Positions 24,951 to 34,121 of a stretch of DNA of 64,000 nt are shown in pieces (within the stretch, counting starts at the first letter, position 1; each line of letters opens with the position of its first letter). The notes under the pieces were generated by a model, which was not told where the DNA came from, ran no database searches, and saw only the letters and a program-made list of their open reading frames with translations. Origin of the DNA: Amycolatopsis thermoflava N1165. GTDB taxonomy: Bacteria; Actinomycetota; Actinomycetes; Mycobacteriales; Pseudonocardiaceae. The position numbers and the translations under genes were made by a program. The stretch spans positions 2,345,731 through 2,409,730 of the forward strand of contig NZ_KI421511.1 of assembly GCF_000473265.1 (NCBI RefSeq). The letters are read 5' to 3'.

Positions 24951-26188
24951 GGACGCGCCCCGAACACCCGGCGCCGCAGGTCGGCCAGCACCGCGGCGGC
25001 GATCACCGCCTGCGCCACGAGCATGCCCACCCCGAAGCCGAACTCGGTCGGCACCAGCAGGGCGAGCACGACGGCGGAGGCGGCAGTCACGGCCTGCAGC
25101 ACCGCGACGCCGGCGCCCCGGCCCGCGGCCAGGTGCACGGCCACGCCGAGCACCACGACCAGCCGCGGCACCTGGGCCGCGAGCAGCACCCGCAGCAGGT
25201 CGGTGCCCGCGGTGTACTCCGCACCGAAGATCGCCAGCATGACCCAGGCCAGCGCGGCGCCGACGGCGAGCAGCGGCACGAACACCAGCACCAGCCGCTT
25301 GCCCGCGTCGGTGACCAGCGACCGGGCGTGCCCCGGCTCGGCGGACAGGCGCACCACGAGCGGGTTCACGAACGCGGTCGCGGCGACGTCGAGCGCGTTG
25401 ATCGCGGTCCAGACCACGAAGAAGACGGCGTTGGCCTCGGCGCCGAAGCGGTGCAGCACGATCAGCGGCACCAGGTTGTACAGCACGACCACGCAGACCA
25501 TCGCCGGGTACGACGGCGCGAGCAGCCGCACGATCTCCCGGCGGCCGGGCAGGACTCCCGGCGCGAGCCCGGGCGAGGTGCGGCGCACCGAGCGCCAGAT
25601 CAGGATGGTCACGACCACCACCCCGATCAACGTCGGCACCGCCCAGGACAGCACCAGCCCGAGCGCGCCCGCCACCGGCCCCAGCCCGGCGAGCAGTCCC
25701 AGCCGGGCCACGGAGAACGCGGTGTTCTCTACCGGCACCCAGCGGGCCAGGCCGAGCCCGGTGAGCACCTCGTCCTGGAACTGGAACAGGGTCCAGCCGA
25801 TCCCGGCGACGAGGAACCAGGCGACCCCGGCGGGCACCCGGTGCACCACCTCGGCCCCGGCGGGCACGAGCACGAACACGACCGAGCCGACCACGCCGCC
25901 GGCCAGGACCGCGAGGTAGGTGCGCAGCAGCAGCCGCGGCTGCCGCGCGCCGGCGCGCGGCAGCCAGCGCAGGACCGCCGGCCCCAGGCCGAGTTCGGCG
26001 ATCCCGGCGACGAGCAGGAACCCGGACACGAACGCGGAGGTGTCGCCGACCGCGGCGGGCGGCAGCAGCCGCGCGGCCAGCACCCAGCCGATCATCCCGG
26101 CGAGCGCGGTGATCGCGGCCGAGGCCGACAGCGCGAGCCCGTCGGCCACCATGCCCTTGCCCGGGGCGGTTTTCCGGTCCACCGTCAT
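24947..26188 (-). CDS. Polysaccharide flippase (Wzx/MVF-type)
   Basis: This 413-residue protein with about 12 hydrophobic helices has the pattern of MOP/MVF-superfamily exporters: GMVADGLALSASAAITALAGMIGWVLAARLLPPAAVGDTSAFVSG at the start and ARLGLLAGLGPVAGALGLVLSW mid-way. It is expected to flip a lipid-linked glycan unit across the membrane. It overlaps neighbours on both sides by 4 bp, so it is locked into the operon. Confidence 0.85.
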   Translation of the reverse strand: MTVDRKTAPGKGMVADGLALSASAAITALAGMIGWVLAARLLPPAAVGDTSAFVSGFLLVAGIAELGLGPAVLRWLPRAGARQPRLLLRTYLAVLAGGVVGSVVFVLVPAGAEVVHRVPAGVAWFLVAGIGWTLFQFQDEVLTGLGLARWVPVENTAFSVARLGLLAGLGPVAGALGLVLSWAVPTLIGVVVVTILIWRSVRRTSPGLAPGVLPGRREIVRLLAPSYPAMVCVVVLYNLVPLIVLHRFGAEANAVFFVVWTAINALDVAATAFVNPLVVRLSAEPGHARSLVTDAGKRLVLVFVPLLAVGAALAWVMLAIFGAEYTAGTDLLRVLLAAQVPRLVVVLGVAVHLAAGRGAGVAVLQAVTAASAVVLALLVPTEFGFGVGMLVAQAVIAAAVLADLRRRVFGARP

Positions 26189-26544
26189 CGGGCCTCACCC
26201 GGGCGGCTGCGCAGCACGTGGTGCGCCAGCGGGACGGCGGTGACGAACGCGAGCGCCACGACCGCCGCCTCCGGGTGCCAGAAACGGGTCAGCACCAGCA
26301 CCTGCGCCACGATCAGGGTGATCGCCAGCGAGATGCCGACCGCACTCACCCAGGTCACCGACAGGTGCCGCACGTTGACGTAGGAGATCAGGGCCCAGCC
26401 GGGCGCGGTGAGCACGAACACCAAAACCGCCAGCGGCCGCAGGAAGAAGTCCAAACCGGACCAGACGAGCACGATCGTGACGAGGCAGACAGCAAGCAGC
26501 CCGTAGGCGGTGTACCGCCGGATCCTCAGCTGCTGCTCGACCAC
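26185..26544 (-). CDS. Small four-helix membrane protein
   Basis: This 119-residue protein has about four hydrophobic spans: YTAYGLLAVCLVTIVLVW, LRPLAVLVFVLTAPGWAL, VTWVSAVGISLAITLIVAQVLVL and EAAVVALAFVTAVPLAHHVL. The FVLTAPGWALI segment resembles the start of DUF1616 membrane proteins. GTG at 26544 follows GAAGGG; a longer form from 26601 would overlap the preceding glycosyltransferase. It overlaps the flippase start by 4 bp. Function is unknown. Confidence 0.65.
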   Translation of the reverse strand: MVEQQLRIRRYTAYGLLAVCLVTIVLVWSGLDFFLRPLAVLVFVLTAPGWALISYVNVRHLSVTWVSAVGISLAITLIVAQVLVLTRFWHPEAAVVALAFVTAVPLAHHVLRSRPGEAR

Positions 26545-26575
26545 ACGCGCCCTTCCTGCCCGTCGCCCTCCATCT

Positions 26576-28732
26576 TCACCGGCGGCCGGATCCGGCCTCA
26601 CCCCGGGCCCGCATCAGCGCCGCCGCGCCACCCAGCAGCCCGAGGCGCTCGTCGCGGCGCAGCTGCCGCAACCGCGACCGGGCGGCGCGGTCGGACAGCG
26701 GGAGCTCCGGGGTGCGGGACGCGAGCCGGGCCGCCCCGCGGGGCACCCGGCGCAGGATCGAGAACGCCGAAACCGGGCGGCGCCGCACGGACAGCACGAG
26801 CATCGCGGCCAGGCCGACGCCGTAGCCGCGCATCCGCTCCCGCAGTTCGAGCCAGTCGGCGCGGTGGATGTGCCGGGCCACGGCGTGCGGGGTGTGGACC
26901 ACCGTGCCGCCGGCGTAGGCCAGCCGCACGAACAGGTCCAGGTCCTCCCCCGCCATCGTCGGGGTGCCCGCGCCGAGCAGCGGGTCGAAACCGCCGAGCT
27001 CCTCGAAGACCTCCCGCCGCCAGGTCGCGCAGCTGCCCGGGCCGTAGCGCGCCATGGACAGCGGGTAGAGCGGGTCCTCGCGCGCGGTGTCCCGGTCGAT
27101 CCGCTGCCACCGCACCGAATTGCTGTAGCCCTTGAGCCGTTCGAACAGGACCTCGGCGTCGGTCTCCAGGCTGGCGGGCAGTACGAGCGAGGTCACGCAC
27201 CCGACCGCGGGGTCGGCGGCGAACTCCTCGGTGACGGCGTCGAACCAGCCGGGTTCGACGGTGATGTTCTCGTCGACGAACGCGATCAGGCCGTGGCTCG
27301 CGACGCGGGCGCCGGTGTTGCGGGCGATGCTGACGCCCTTGCGCGGCTCCACGACGTACCGCGCGCCCAGCGCCTCCACCTCGGCGCGCAGCCAGTCGTC
27401 GCCCTCGGGCAGCCGCGGCAGGTTGTCGACCACGATCACCTCGAGGTCCGGGTACCCGGCCGCCAGCGCGGCGCGGGCGCTGGCCACGGCCTGCCGCTTG
27501 CGGTACGCGGTCGGGATCACGACGCTGACCGGTGGCCGGGTGAACTCCGGCCGTCGCCGCGGGGCGGGCGCGGTCGCCAGCTTCGGCAGCCGCACGACGC
27601 CGCGTTCCACCGGGAGCAGCAGGACGTCGAGGGTGCGGTCGCCGTCGCGGACGAGCACCTGCGCCGCGCGGTAGTGGCCGACCGGCCGGTGCGGCACGGG
27701 CAGTTCCTCGGGCGCGGTGCGGGCGTCCACGGTGGCGATGTGGATCGGGCCGTGCACCAGCGACGACGACGGGCGCGGCCGCGCCGGGCGGATCTGCGCC
27801 TTGCCGCGCAGGTACCCGGCCGCGGTCGAGGACACCACGGTCACCAGCCCGAGCACGCCGGCCGCGCCGGACGTGCGGAACAACGCGAGCCGCCCGAATT
27901 CGCGCACCACCGCGGCCGGGATGGTCCGGCTCAGGTAGTCGCGCTCGGTGGACAGCGCCGCCTCGCTGCCGACCAGGCGCGAGACGTAGGCCTTGGACAG
28001 CCCTTCACCCCAGCCGCGGCGGCGCAGGTACGCCCAGGTGGTGCGTTCCGGGGTGACGCGGTGGCGCACCACCGCCTGCGGCCGGAACACGATCCGCGCG
28101 CCGGGCGAGGCCTGGCGCAGCCGGATGCACAGCTCGGTCTCCTCGCAGCCGAGCGGCGTGCGCCCGATGCGGCCGAGGTCCTCGGAGAACAGCCCGGCGA
28201 GCGTGAACGCCTCGCGGCGGAAGGACATGTTGCAGCCCATCAGGTTGCGCACCGGCGCCTCCGCGGTGGGCTGCCCGGTGTAGGTGCAGCCGACGACCCA
28301 GTCCAGTTCGCCGTGCACCGATCCGCGGCCGGCCGGGAGCTTGGCCGGCCGCTGCCCGCCGGGCCAGCGCGGGCGGGCCGAGCCGCCGACGGCCAGCACG
28401 TCCCGGTCGCGGTAGCCGGCCAGCAGCTGCTCCAGCCAGTCCGGCGCGGCTTCGGCGTCGTCGTCGAGGAACGCGATCACGTCGCCCTTGGCGAGCCCGA
28501 CCGCGGTGTTGCGGGCGCCGGACAGGCCGCGCCGCCCGGCGTTGGGCACCACCGTCACGCCGACGAACTCCGCGGCGGCCCGCCGCTCCAGCTCCGGGTT
28601 GTGGTCGATGACCACGATGATCTCGCGCGGCGGCGCGGACTGGTCGCGGGCGGAGGCGACCGCCGCGGTCAGGTCGTCCCAGCGTTCTTCGGTGTAGGCG
28701 CAGATCACCACGGTGGTGTCGAACGAGGTCAT
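26576..28732 (-). CDS. Bifunctional protein with two family 2 glycosyltransferase domains
   Basis: This 718-residue soluble protein carries two GT-A domains. Domain 1 (residues ~6-240) begins TTVVICAYTEERWDDL, has the metal motif FLDDDAEA (D90-D92) and GCEETELCIRL. A linker of about 80 residues follows. Domain 2 (~401-640) begins VSVVIPTAYRKRQAV, has FVDENITVEPGW with D487-E488-N489 in place of D-x-D, and MAGEDLDLFVRLAYAGG. Two sequential sugar additions, or one active plus one diverged domain, are possible. ATG at 28732 overlaps the preceding stop. Confidence 0.85.
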   Translation of the reverse strand: MTSFDTTVVICAYTEERWDDLTAAVASARDQSAPPREIIVVIDHNPELERRAAAEFVGVTVVPNAGRRGLSGARNTAVGLAKGDVIAFLDDDAEAAPDWLEQLLAGYRDRDVLAVGGSARPRWPGGQRPAKLPAGRGSVHGELDWVVGCTYTGQPTAEAPVRNLMGCNMSFRREAFTLAGLFSEDLGRIGRTPLGCEETELCIRLRQASPGARIVFRPQAVVRHRVTPERTTWAYLRRRGWGEGLSKAYVSRLVGSEAALSTERDYLSRTIPAAVVREFGRLALFRTSGAAGVLGLVTVVSSTAAGYLRGKAQIRPARPRPSSSLVHGPIHIATVDARTAPEELPVPHRPVGHYRAAQVLVRDGDRTLDVLLLPVERGVVRLPKLATAPAPRRRPEFTRPPVSVVIPTAYRKRQAVASARAALAAGYPDLEVIVVDNLPRLPEGDDWLRAEVEALGARYVVEPRKGVSIARNTGARVASHGLIAFVDENITVEPGWFDAVTEEFAADPAVGCVTSLVLPASLETDAEVLFERLKGYSNSVRWQRIDRDTAREDPLYPLSMARYGPGSCATWRREVFEELGGFDPLLGAGTPTMAGEDLDLFVRLAYAGGTVVHTPHAVARHIHRADWLELRERMRGYGVGLAAMLVLSVRRRPVSAFSILRRVPRGAARLASRTPELPLSDRAARSRLRQLRRDERLGLLGGAAALMRARGEAGSGRR

Positions 28733-29619
28733 GCTTCGGGGGCTCCCGTGTCCAGCGCGAGCGGCGCCGGGGTGTCCACGACCGGCTCCGGGGTGAACAG
28801 GCCGAACCGGCGGCTGCGGCGCTGGCGGCCGACCCGCTGCCATTCGGCGACCAGCGTGCGCAGCACCCGGCCGCCGTCGGAGAAGGTGCGCAGGTTGGTC
28901 TCGCCGTGCAGGCGCGCCCGCTCGACGCTGGGGACCTCGGTGATCCACAGTCCCAGCGCGGCCATCCGGCAGTTGATCACGGTCTCGATCTCGAAACCGT
29001 CGCCCCACAGCATCTCCTCGCCCGCGGGCGCGAACACCGGCGGCAGGTTCAGCAAGGCAACCAAATCGCGCCAGAACGCGTTGTAGCCGTAACAGAGATC
29101 GGTGAACCCGGCGCTGAAGAGCGTGTTGGACAGGCGGTTGAGCCCGGAGTTGCCCGCGGCGCGGAGGTGTGTGATGTCGTGGCTGCCGCCACCCGGGGCG
29201 AACCGGGTGCCCTTGGCGAAGTCCGCGCCGTCGGTGAGCGCTTCCACGAACCGCGGGATCTCCGCGGGGTCGGCCGAGCCGTCGGCGTCGAACATCACGA
29301 TCACGTCGCCGGACGCGGCGAGGAATCCGCAGGCGAGCGCGTTGCCCTTGCCGCGCCGGGTCTGCTTGATGACCCGCACGCCCGGCCGCGCCGCACGCGC
29401 GACCTCCGGTGTGCCGTCCCCGGTGTCGGCGTCGACGACCAGCACCTCGTGCACGGGCGGCAGCTCGGGCAGGATCTCACGCAGGTTCGCCGCCTCGTTC
29501 TTCGCCGGCACCACGACGGTGACGCGCGGGTCGGGCCCGCGGCGGGGCGGGTGCGCGGCGGCGAAGGCGAACGCGTCGCCCAGGTTCTCGTAGTCGGTGA
29601 CGGGACTGGGGGAATCCAT
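28729..29619 (-). CDS. Family 2 glycosyltransferase (dolichyl-phosphate mannose synthase-like)
   Basis: This 296-residue GT2 enzyme resembles polyprenyl-phosphate glycosyl transferases without the membrane tail. It has VTVVVPAKNEAANLREILPELP, the metal site MFDADGSADPAEIPRFVEAL, TRFAPGGGSHDITHLRAAGN and FTDLCYGYNAFWRD. The start is uncertain: ATG at 29619 (MDSPSPVTDY) is chosen, with an upstream GTG at 29655 possible, and neither has a clear ribosome site. It overlaps the two-domain transferase by 4 bp. Confidence 0.83.
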   Translation of the reverse strand: MDSPSPVTDYENLGDAFAFAAAHPPRRGPDPRVTVVVPAKNEAANLREILPELPPVHEVLVVDADTGDGTPEVARAARPGVRVIKQTRRGKGNALACGFLAASGDVIVMFDADGSADPAEIPRFVEALTDGADFAKGTRFAPGGGSHDITHLRAAGNSGLNRLSNTLFSAGFTDLCYGYNAFWRDLVALLNLPPVFAPAGEEMLWGDGFEIETVINCRMAALGLWITEVPSVERARLHGETNLRTFSDGGRVLRTLVAEWQRVGRQRRSRRFGLFTPEPVVDTPAPLALDTGAPEA

Positions 29620-29727
29620 GATCGTCAACGCCGTGCTGTCCTTGCTGGCGGGCACACCGGGTCGGCTGGTGCGCGGGTCGGGGAAGTGCGGGGCTGGTGC
29701 TCGATCGTGTGACGCGCGGCCCTGCGG

Positions 29728-30753
29728 TCAGGTTCGGTGTCTTCGCAGATCTTCCGCGAGACGGCCGCCTGCCTGCTCGGACTTCAGCCACGCGAGACGG
29801 GTGTAGCGCTGCGTGAACGCGTCCATGGTCAGGCCGTGGCGGGTGTAGTGCCCGGCCAGCTCGCGGGCGCCGTCCTCGACGGACCAGACGGCCGCGTACC
29901 CGGGAAGCGCTTCCCGGATGCGGGAGAAGTCCACCCGGTAGGAGCGGGGGTCGGGGCCCGCCTCGCCGGTGATGAGCAGTTCCGAGCCCGGCACGGCGGT
30001 GACCACGGACTCGGCGATCTGGCGCACCGTGAGGTTGTTGGCCTCGGTGCCCACGTTGAACGCCCGGTCGTGCACGGCTTCGGCGGGCGCGGTCAGCGCC
30101 GCCGCGAAGGCCGTGGCGATGTCGTGCGCGTGTACCAGCGGCCGCCACGGCGTGCCGTCGGAGAGCACCCGCACCTGGCCGGTGAGCACGGCGTGGCCCA
30201 CCAGGTTGTTCAGCACGATGTCCGCGCGCAGCCGCGGGGAGAACCCGAAGGCGGTCGCGTTGCGCAGGTACACCGGGCTGAACCCGGAGTCGGCGAGGTC
30301 GTGCAGGTCGTCCTCGACGCGCACCTTGGACTCCGCGTACGGGGTGACCGGGCGCAGCGGCGCGTCCTCGGTGACCAGGTCGTCCCCCGCCGCGCCGTAC
30401 ACCGAGCAGGTGGAGGCGTAGAGGAAGCGGCGCACGCCGGCGTCCTTGGCGAGCTTGGCCAGCTGCACCGACGCGGTGTGGTTGATCTCGTAGGTCAGCT
30501 CCGGCGCGAGCGCGCCGAGCGGGTCGTTGGACAGCGCGGCCAGGTGGATCACGGCGTCCACACCGGACAGCCGGCCGGCGGTGACGTCGCGCAGGTCCAC
30601 CGGATCGCCCGGCGGGTCTTCCGGGGCGGGCCCGAGCACGCACGCGGCGAACAGGCCGGAGTCCAGGCCCAGCACCTCGTGCCCCGCCTCGCGCAGCACC
30701 GGCGCCATCACCGATCCCAGGTAGCCCTGGTGCCCGGTCAGCAGGACCCGCAT
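29728..30753 (-). CDS. NAD-dependent epimerase/dehydratase (extended SDR)
   Basis: This 341-residue nucleotide-sugar enzyme has the NAD motif [36 protein letters not shown] and the catalytic Y-x3-K as YAESK. It could be a 4-epimerase, a 4-reductase or a dehydratase on a nucleotide sugar; sequence alone does not decide. The ATG overlaps the nucleotidyltransferase stop as ATGA, so the two likely work on the same precursor. Confidence 0.88.
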   Translation of the reverse strand: MRVLLTGHQGYLGSVMAPVLREAGHEVLGLDSGLFAACVLGPAPEDPPGDPVDLRDVTAGRLSGVDAVIHLAALSNDPLGALAPELTYEINHTASVQLAKLAKDAGVRRFLYASTCSVYGAAGDDLVTEDAPLRPVTPYAESKVRVEDDLHDLADSGFSPVYLRNATAFGFSPRLRADIVLNNLVGHAVLTGQVRVLSDGTPWRPLVHAHDIATAFAAALTAPAEAVHDRAFNVGTEANNLTVRQIAESVVTAVPGSELLITGEAGPDPRSYRVDFSRIREALPGYAAVWSVEDGARELAGHYTRHGLTMDAFTQRYTRLAWLKSEQAGGRLAEDLRRHRT

Positions 30754-31556
30754 CAGCGCACCTCCGCCGGGATCGGGGCCGGGCGCTCCCACAGCATCCA
30801 CGGCCGCGCGCCGCTTTCGTAGGCCGCGTCGAGCGCGGCGCGTTCCTTGAACGTGTCGGCGGGCTGCCAGAAGCCGCGGTAGGGGTAGGCGATCAGCCGG
30901 TCCTTCTCGGCCAGCGCCGCGCAGCCGTCCTCGACCAGGTCGCCGTTCTCCGGGAGGTGGTCGAAGATCTCCTGCCGCAGCACGAAGTAGCCGGCGTTCT
31001 CCCACAGCGGGAGGCGGCTCGCCGAGCTGATCCCGGACACCCGGTTGGTGCCGTCCCGGAACTCCACGCAGTGGAACGAGGACTGCGGCGGCACCACCAT
31101 CATCGACGCGCCGGCGTCGGAGGCGGCGAGGTTGTCGACCATGACGTCGAGCGGGGCGTCGGTGAGCACGTCGGCGTAGTTGGCGAGGAACATCTCCTCG
31201 CCCTCGACGTGCTTGCGGACCCGGCGCAGCCGCTCGCCGATCGGCGACTCGACGCCGGTGTGCACGAACGTGATCGACCAGTCGCTGATGTCGGTGGACA
31301 GCAGCTCGACCTCACCGCCGCGCAGCACGAAGTCGTTGGACGCGGTCTCGGTGTAGGTCAGGAAGAAGTCCGTGATGTGCCGCGCGCCGTAGCCGAGGCA
31401 CAGGATGAAGTCGGTGTGCCCGAAGTGCGCGTAGTACCGCATCACGTGCCACAGCAGCGGCCGGGGGCCGACCATCTGCATCGGCTTGGGCACGTCGTCC
31501 GCGGGGCCGTTGCGCATGCGCATGCCGTAGCCGCCGCAGAAGAGCACCACCTTCAT
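30753..31556 (-). CDS. Sugar nucleotidyltransferase (glucose-1-phosphate cytidylyltransferase-like)
   Basis: This 267-residue protein matches RfbF-type cytidylyltransferases. It has the nucleotide loop [53 protein letters not shown], the metal-site [11 protein letters not shown] and the C-terminal [23 protein letters not shown]. It likely activates a hexose 1-phosphate, probably with CTP. The dehydratase that usually follows rfbF (CDP-glucose 4,6-dehydratase) is not adjacent; an SDR epimerase is there instead. Confidence 0.8.
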   Translation of the reverse strand: MKVVLFCGGYGMRMRNGPADDVPKPMQMVGPRPLLWHVMRYYAHFGHTDFILCLGYGARHITDFFLTYTETASNDFVLRGGEVELLSTDISDWSITFVHTGVESPIGERLRRVRKHVEGEEMFLANYADVLTDAPLDVMVDNLAASDAGASMMVVPPQSSFHCVEFRDGTNRVSGISSASRLPLWENAGYFVLRQEIFDHLPENGDLVEDGCAALAEKDRLIAYPYRGFWQPADTFKERAALDAAYESGARPWMLWERPAPIPAEVR

Positions 31557-32831
31557 TCAGTTCACCTCGACAGCGTGCAGCGCGGGATTCTTCGGGGAGA
31601 CGATCTCCAGTTCCGGGATCGCGAACACCAGGCGGCCGCCCCAGTCCGCGACATACGCCAGCTGCTCGGTCAGCTCGGCGCGCAGGTTCCAGGGCAGCAC
31701 GAGCACGTAGTCCGGCCGGTCCGCCGCGATCCGCTCGGGCTCGTGGATCGGGATCCGCGTGCCGGGGGTGAACCGGCCGTGCTTGTACGGGTTGCGGTCC
31801 ACTGTGTACTCGAGCAGGTCGGGCCGGATCCCGCAGTGGTTGAGCAGGGTGTTGCCCTTGCCCGGCGCGCCGTAGCCGACGACCCGCTCGCCGCGGCGCT
31901 TCGCGCCGATCAGGAACTCCAGCAGCGACAGCCGGATCTCCTCGACGCGGCGCGCGAAGCCGGCGTAGCCGGACAGGTCGTGCAGCCCGGCGGCGCGCTC
32001 GGTGTCCATCACCTCGGCGACCCGCGGGGACGGCTCGCCCGCGGCTTCGGCGGGCCGCGCCCACACGCGGATCGAGCCGCCGTGCGTGTCCAGCAGTTCG
32101 ACGTCGGTCACGGCCAGGCCGCCGGTCGCGAGCGCCCGCTGCGCCGAGGCGAGCGTGTAGTACTGGAAGTGCTCGTGGTAGATCGTGTCGTACTGGGTCA
32201 GCTCGACGAGGCTGAGCAGGTGCTGCACCTCGATCGAGACCCAGCCGTCGTCGGCGACGAGCGCCCGCAGGCCCTTCGTGAAGCCGAGGACGTCCGGGAT
32301 GTGCGCGTAGACGTTGTTGGCCACCACCAGGTCCGCGGGCCCGTGCTCGGCGCGGACCGCGGCGCCGGTCTCCGGCGTCAGGAACGCGGTCAGGGTCGGC
32401 ACCCCCGCCGCGCGCGCGGCCGCGCCGACGTTGACCGACGGCTCGATGCCCAGGCAGCGCAGGCCGCGGCCGACGACGTTGCGCAGCAGGTAGCCGTCGT
32501 TGCTGGCGACCTCGACGACGAAGGAGTCCGGGCCGAGCCCGAGGCGGCTCACCGCGGAGTCGACGAACTTCTCGGCGTGCGCCAGCCAGGAGTGGGAAAA
32601 CGACGAGAAGTAAGCGTATTCGGTGAACGTCTCGGCGGGATCGATCAGGGGCGGCAGCTGGGCCAGCAGGCACTCCGGGCAGATCCGCAGGTGCAGCGGG
32701 TACGCCGGCTCCGGCGCGTCGAGGTCCGCCGCGGCGAGGAACGACTCGCAGGGCGGGCTCGCGCCGAGGTCGACCACGCTGCGCAGACCCGGCGAACCGC
32801 ACAGGCGGCAGGACAGCGTCTGGGCTGACAT
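31557..32831 (-). CDS. Sugar C-methyltransferase-like SAM enzyme (TylC3/NovU family)
   Basis: This 424-residue protein has the three-part layout of nucleotide-sugar C-methyltransferases. A zinc ribbon comes first (C8-x2-C11 and C51-x2-C54), then a SAM domain with VVEVASNDGYLL at ~105-116 and IYHEHFQYYT, then a C-terminal domain with VVGYGAPGKGNTLLNHCGI. These enzymes methylate C-3 or C-5 of keto-deoxysugars. The nucleotidyltransferase ATG follows its stop directly, so the pair is tightly coupled. It begins an operon after a 216-bp gap. Confidence 0.85.
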   Translation of the reverse strand: MSAQTLSCRLCGSPGLRSVVDLGASPPCESFLAAADLDAPEPAYPLHLRICPECLLAQLPPLIDPAETFTEYAYFSSFSHSWLAHAEKFVDSAVSRLGLGPDSFVVEVASNDGYLLRNVVGRGLRCLGIEPSVNVGAAARAAGVPTLTAFLTPETGAAVRAEHGPADLVVANNVYAHIPDVLGFTKGLRALVADDGWVSIEVQHLLSLVELTQYDTIYHEHFQYYTLASAQRALATGGLAVTDVELLDTHGGSIRVWARPAEAAGEPSPRVAEVMDTERAAGLHDLSGYAGFARRVEEIRLSLLEFLIGAKRRGERVVGYGAPGKGNTLLNHCGIRPDLLEYTVDRNPYKHGRFTPGTRIPIHEPERIAADRPDYVLVLPWNLRAELTEQLAYVADWGGRLVFAIPELEIVSPKNPALHAVEVN

Positions 32832-33047
32832 GGTGCGGCGTGCTCCCCGGTGATCGATCCTCCCGCCCCGGAAAAGGGGCCTATGTCAACGTGACTATAG
32901 GGATGGCAGTGGTCAGCGTTACGAGCAACCGGGTGATCAGTTCACCCCGATCGGGTGATCACTGCCACTCGCCGTAGTGCCCGACCCCACGAGAAGTCAC
33001 TGGGAAGAGATCATCTTCGCGTTTTGACCGGATTGACCGGCCACGAT
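32832..33047. promoter_or_regulatory. Intergenic promoter region with nested inverted repeats
   Basis: This gap precedes the C-methyltransferase operon. TGGCAGTG at 32904-32911 pairs with CACTGCCA at 32960-32967. Inside it are GGGTGA/TCACCC (32931-32946) and a repeated CGGGTGATCA. On the minus strand TATAGT at 32899-32894 is a possible -10. The region is less GC-rich than its surroundings. It looks like a regulated internal promoter. Confidence 0.45.
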
Positions 33048-34121
33048 TCACGCCACGATCCACTCGCAGTGGTCGCCGTCGAGCTGCGGGAAGGCGGCGC
33101 GCACCTCGGGCTCGAGATCGGGGACGAACAGCAGGACGGCGCGCGGGATCGGGTGGGTGAGGACTTCCGTTGATACCACTGGAATCCGGGTACCGGGCAT
33201 CCGCCGACCGTGCTTCGCGGGCGAGACGTCCGCGATCTCCGGCAACAGATCGATATCGATTCCGGCGCGGCGCAGCAACACCACCGCCCGGGACGCGGCG
33301 CCGTAGCCGACGACGCGCTTCCCCGCGTGCTCCCGCAAGCGCGCCCGGACGCGGTCGCAGCCCGCTTCGACGGCCCGACCGAGCCCGGCGACGACGGGAA
33401 TCCGGTCGGCCCCGGCGGCGCGTTCCCCGGCCACCAGGCCGGCGGTCTCCGCCGCCGGGCTCGCGTCACGGGCGAGTTCGAGGAGCACGGTGCCGCCGTA
33501 GAGGTCGAAGGTCCAGCTGCGGCCGGGCCGCAGGCCCGCGGAGGCGGCCAGGGTGATCGCGGCCGGGGTGGAGTAGTAGGCGAAGTGCCCGTGCCGCAAG
33601 GCGTTCCACTGCCCCTGCCGGACGATCGAGGCCAGCGAGTGGAACTGCATCAGCAGGGCGCCGCCGGGCGCGAGCCGCGCGGCGCGGCGGGCCATGGCCG
33701 CCCGCTGGTCCGGTTCGTGCATCAGCCCGAAGCAGTCGACCACGACGTCCGCGGGCTCGCCCTCGGCCGCCTCCCGCATGCCCGCGGCGCGCAGCAGCGG
33801 CAGCCACGAGCCGCCGTGCGGGCTGCCGAACTCCGCCACGGTCGCGCCCGGCCGCACCAGCCCGGCGCCCGTCAGCCGGGCGACCGCGGCGGCGGCCTGG
33901 TCGGTCAGCGCCTTCGGCTCCACCCCGGCGGGTTCCTCGGCCGTGCCCGGATCCTCGGCCAGCTGGGCCAGCGCGCACCGCGCGCACATCCACATCCGGA
34001 GCGGCCACACCGGATCCGGGCCGGGGTCGGCCGCGGGCGGGAACAGGTCGCACGGCGGCTGCTCCCCCAGATCCAGCACGACCTCGCCGTCGGTGGCGCC
34101 GCACGCCCGGCAGGTGATCAC
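33048..34121 (-). CDS. Second zinc-ribbon methyltransferase-like protein
   Basis: This 357-residue protein shares the layout of the 31557-32831 enzyme but is diverged. The zinc ribbon is C4-x2-C7 and C46-x2-C49. The SAM motif is VAEFGSPHGGSW instead of the usual E-x-(G/A)-x-N-(D/G)-G. The C-terminal domain keeps VVGYGAASRAVVLLRRAGI. Whether it still methylates is uncertain. GTG at 34121 overlaps the PIG-L stop by 4 bp. Confidence 0.78.
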   Translation of the reverse strand: MITCRACGATDGEVVLDLGEQPPCDLFPPAADPGPDPVWPLRMWMCARCALAQLAEDPGTAEEPAGVEPKALTDQAAAAVARLTGAGLVRPGATVAEFGSPHGGSWLPLLRAAGMREAAEGEPADVVVDCFGLMHEPDQRAAMARRAARLAPGGALLMQFHSLASIVRQGQWNALRHGHFAYYSTPAAITLAASAGLRPGRSWTFDLYGGTVLLELARDASPAAETAGLVAGERAAGADRIPVVAGLGRAVEAGCDRVRARLREHAGKRVVGYGAASRAVVLLRRAGIDIDLLPEIADVSPAKHGRRMPGTRIPVVSTEVLTHPIPRAVLLFVPDLEPEVRAAFPQLDGDHCEWIVA

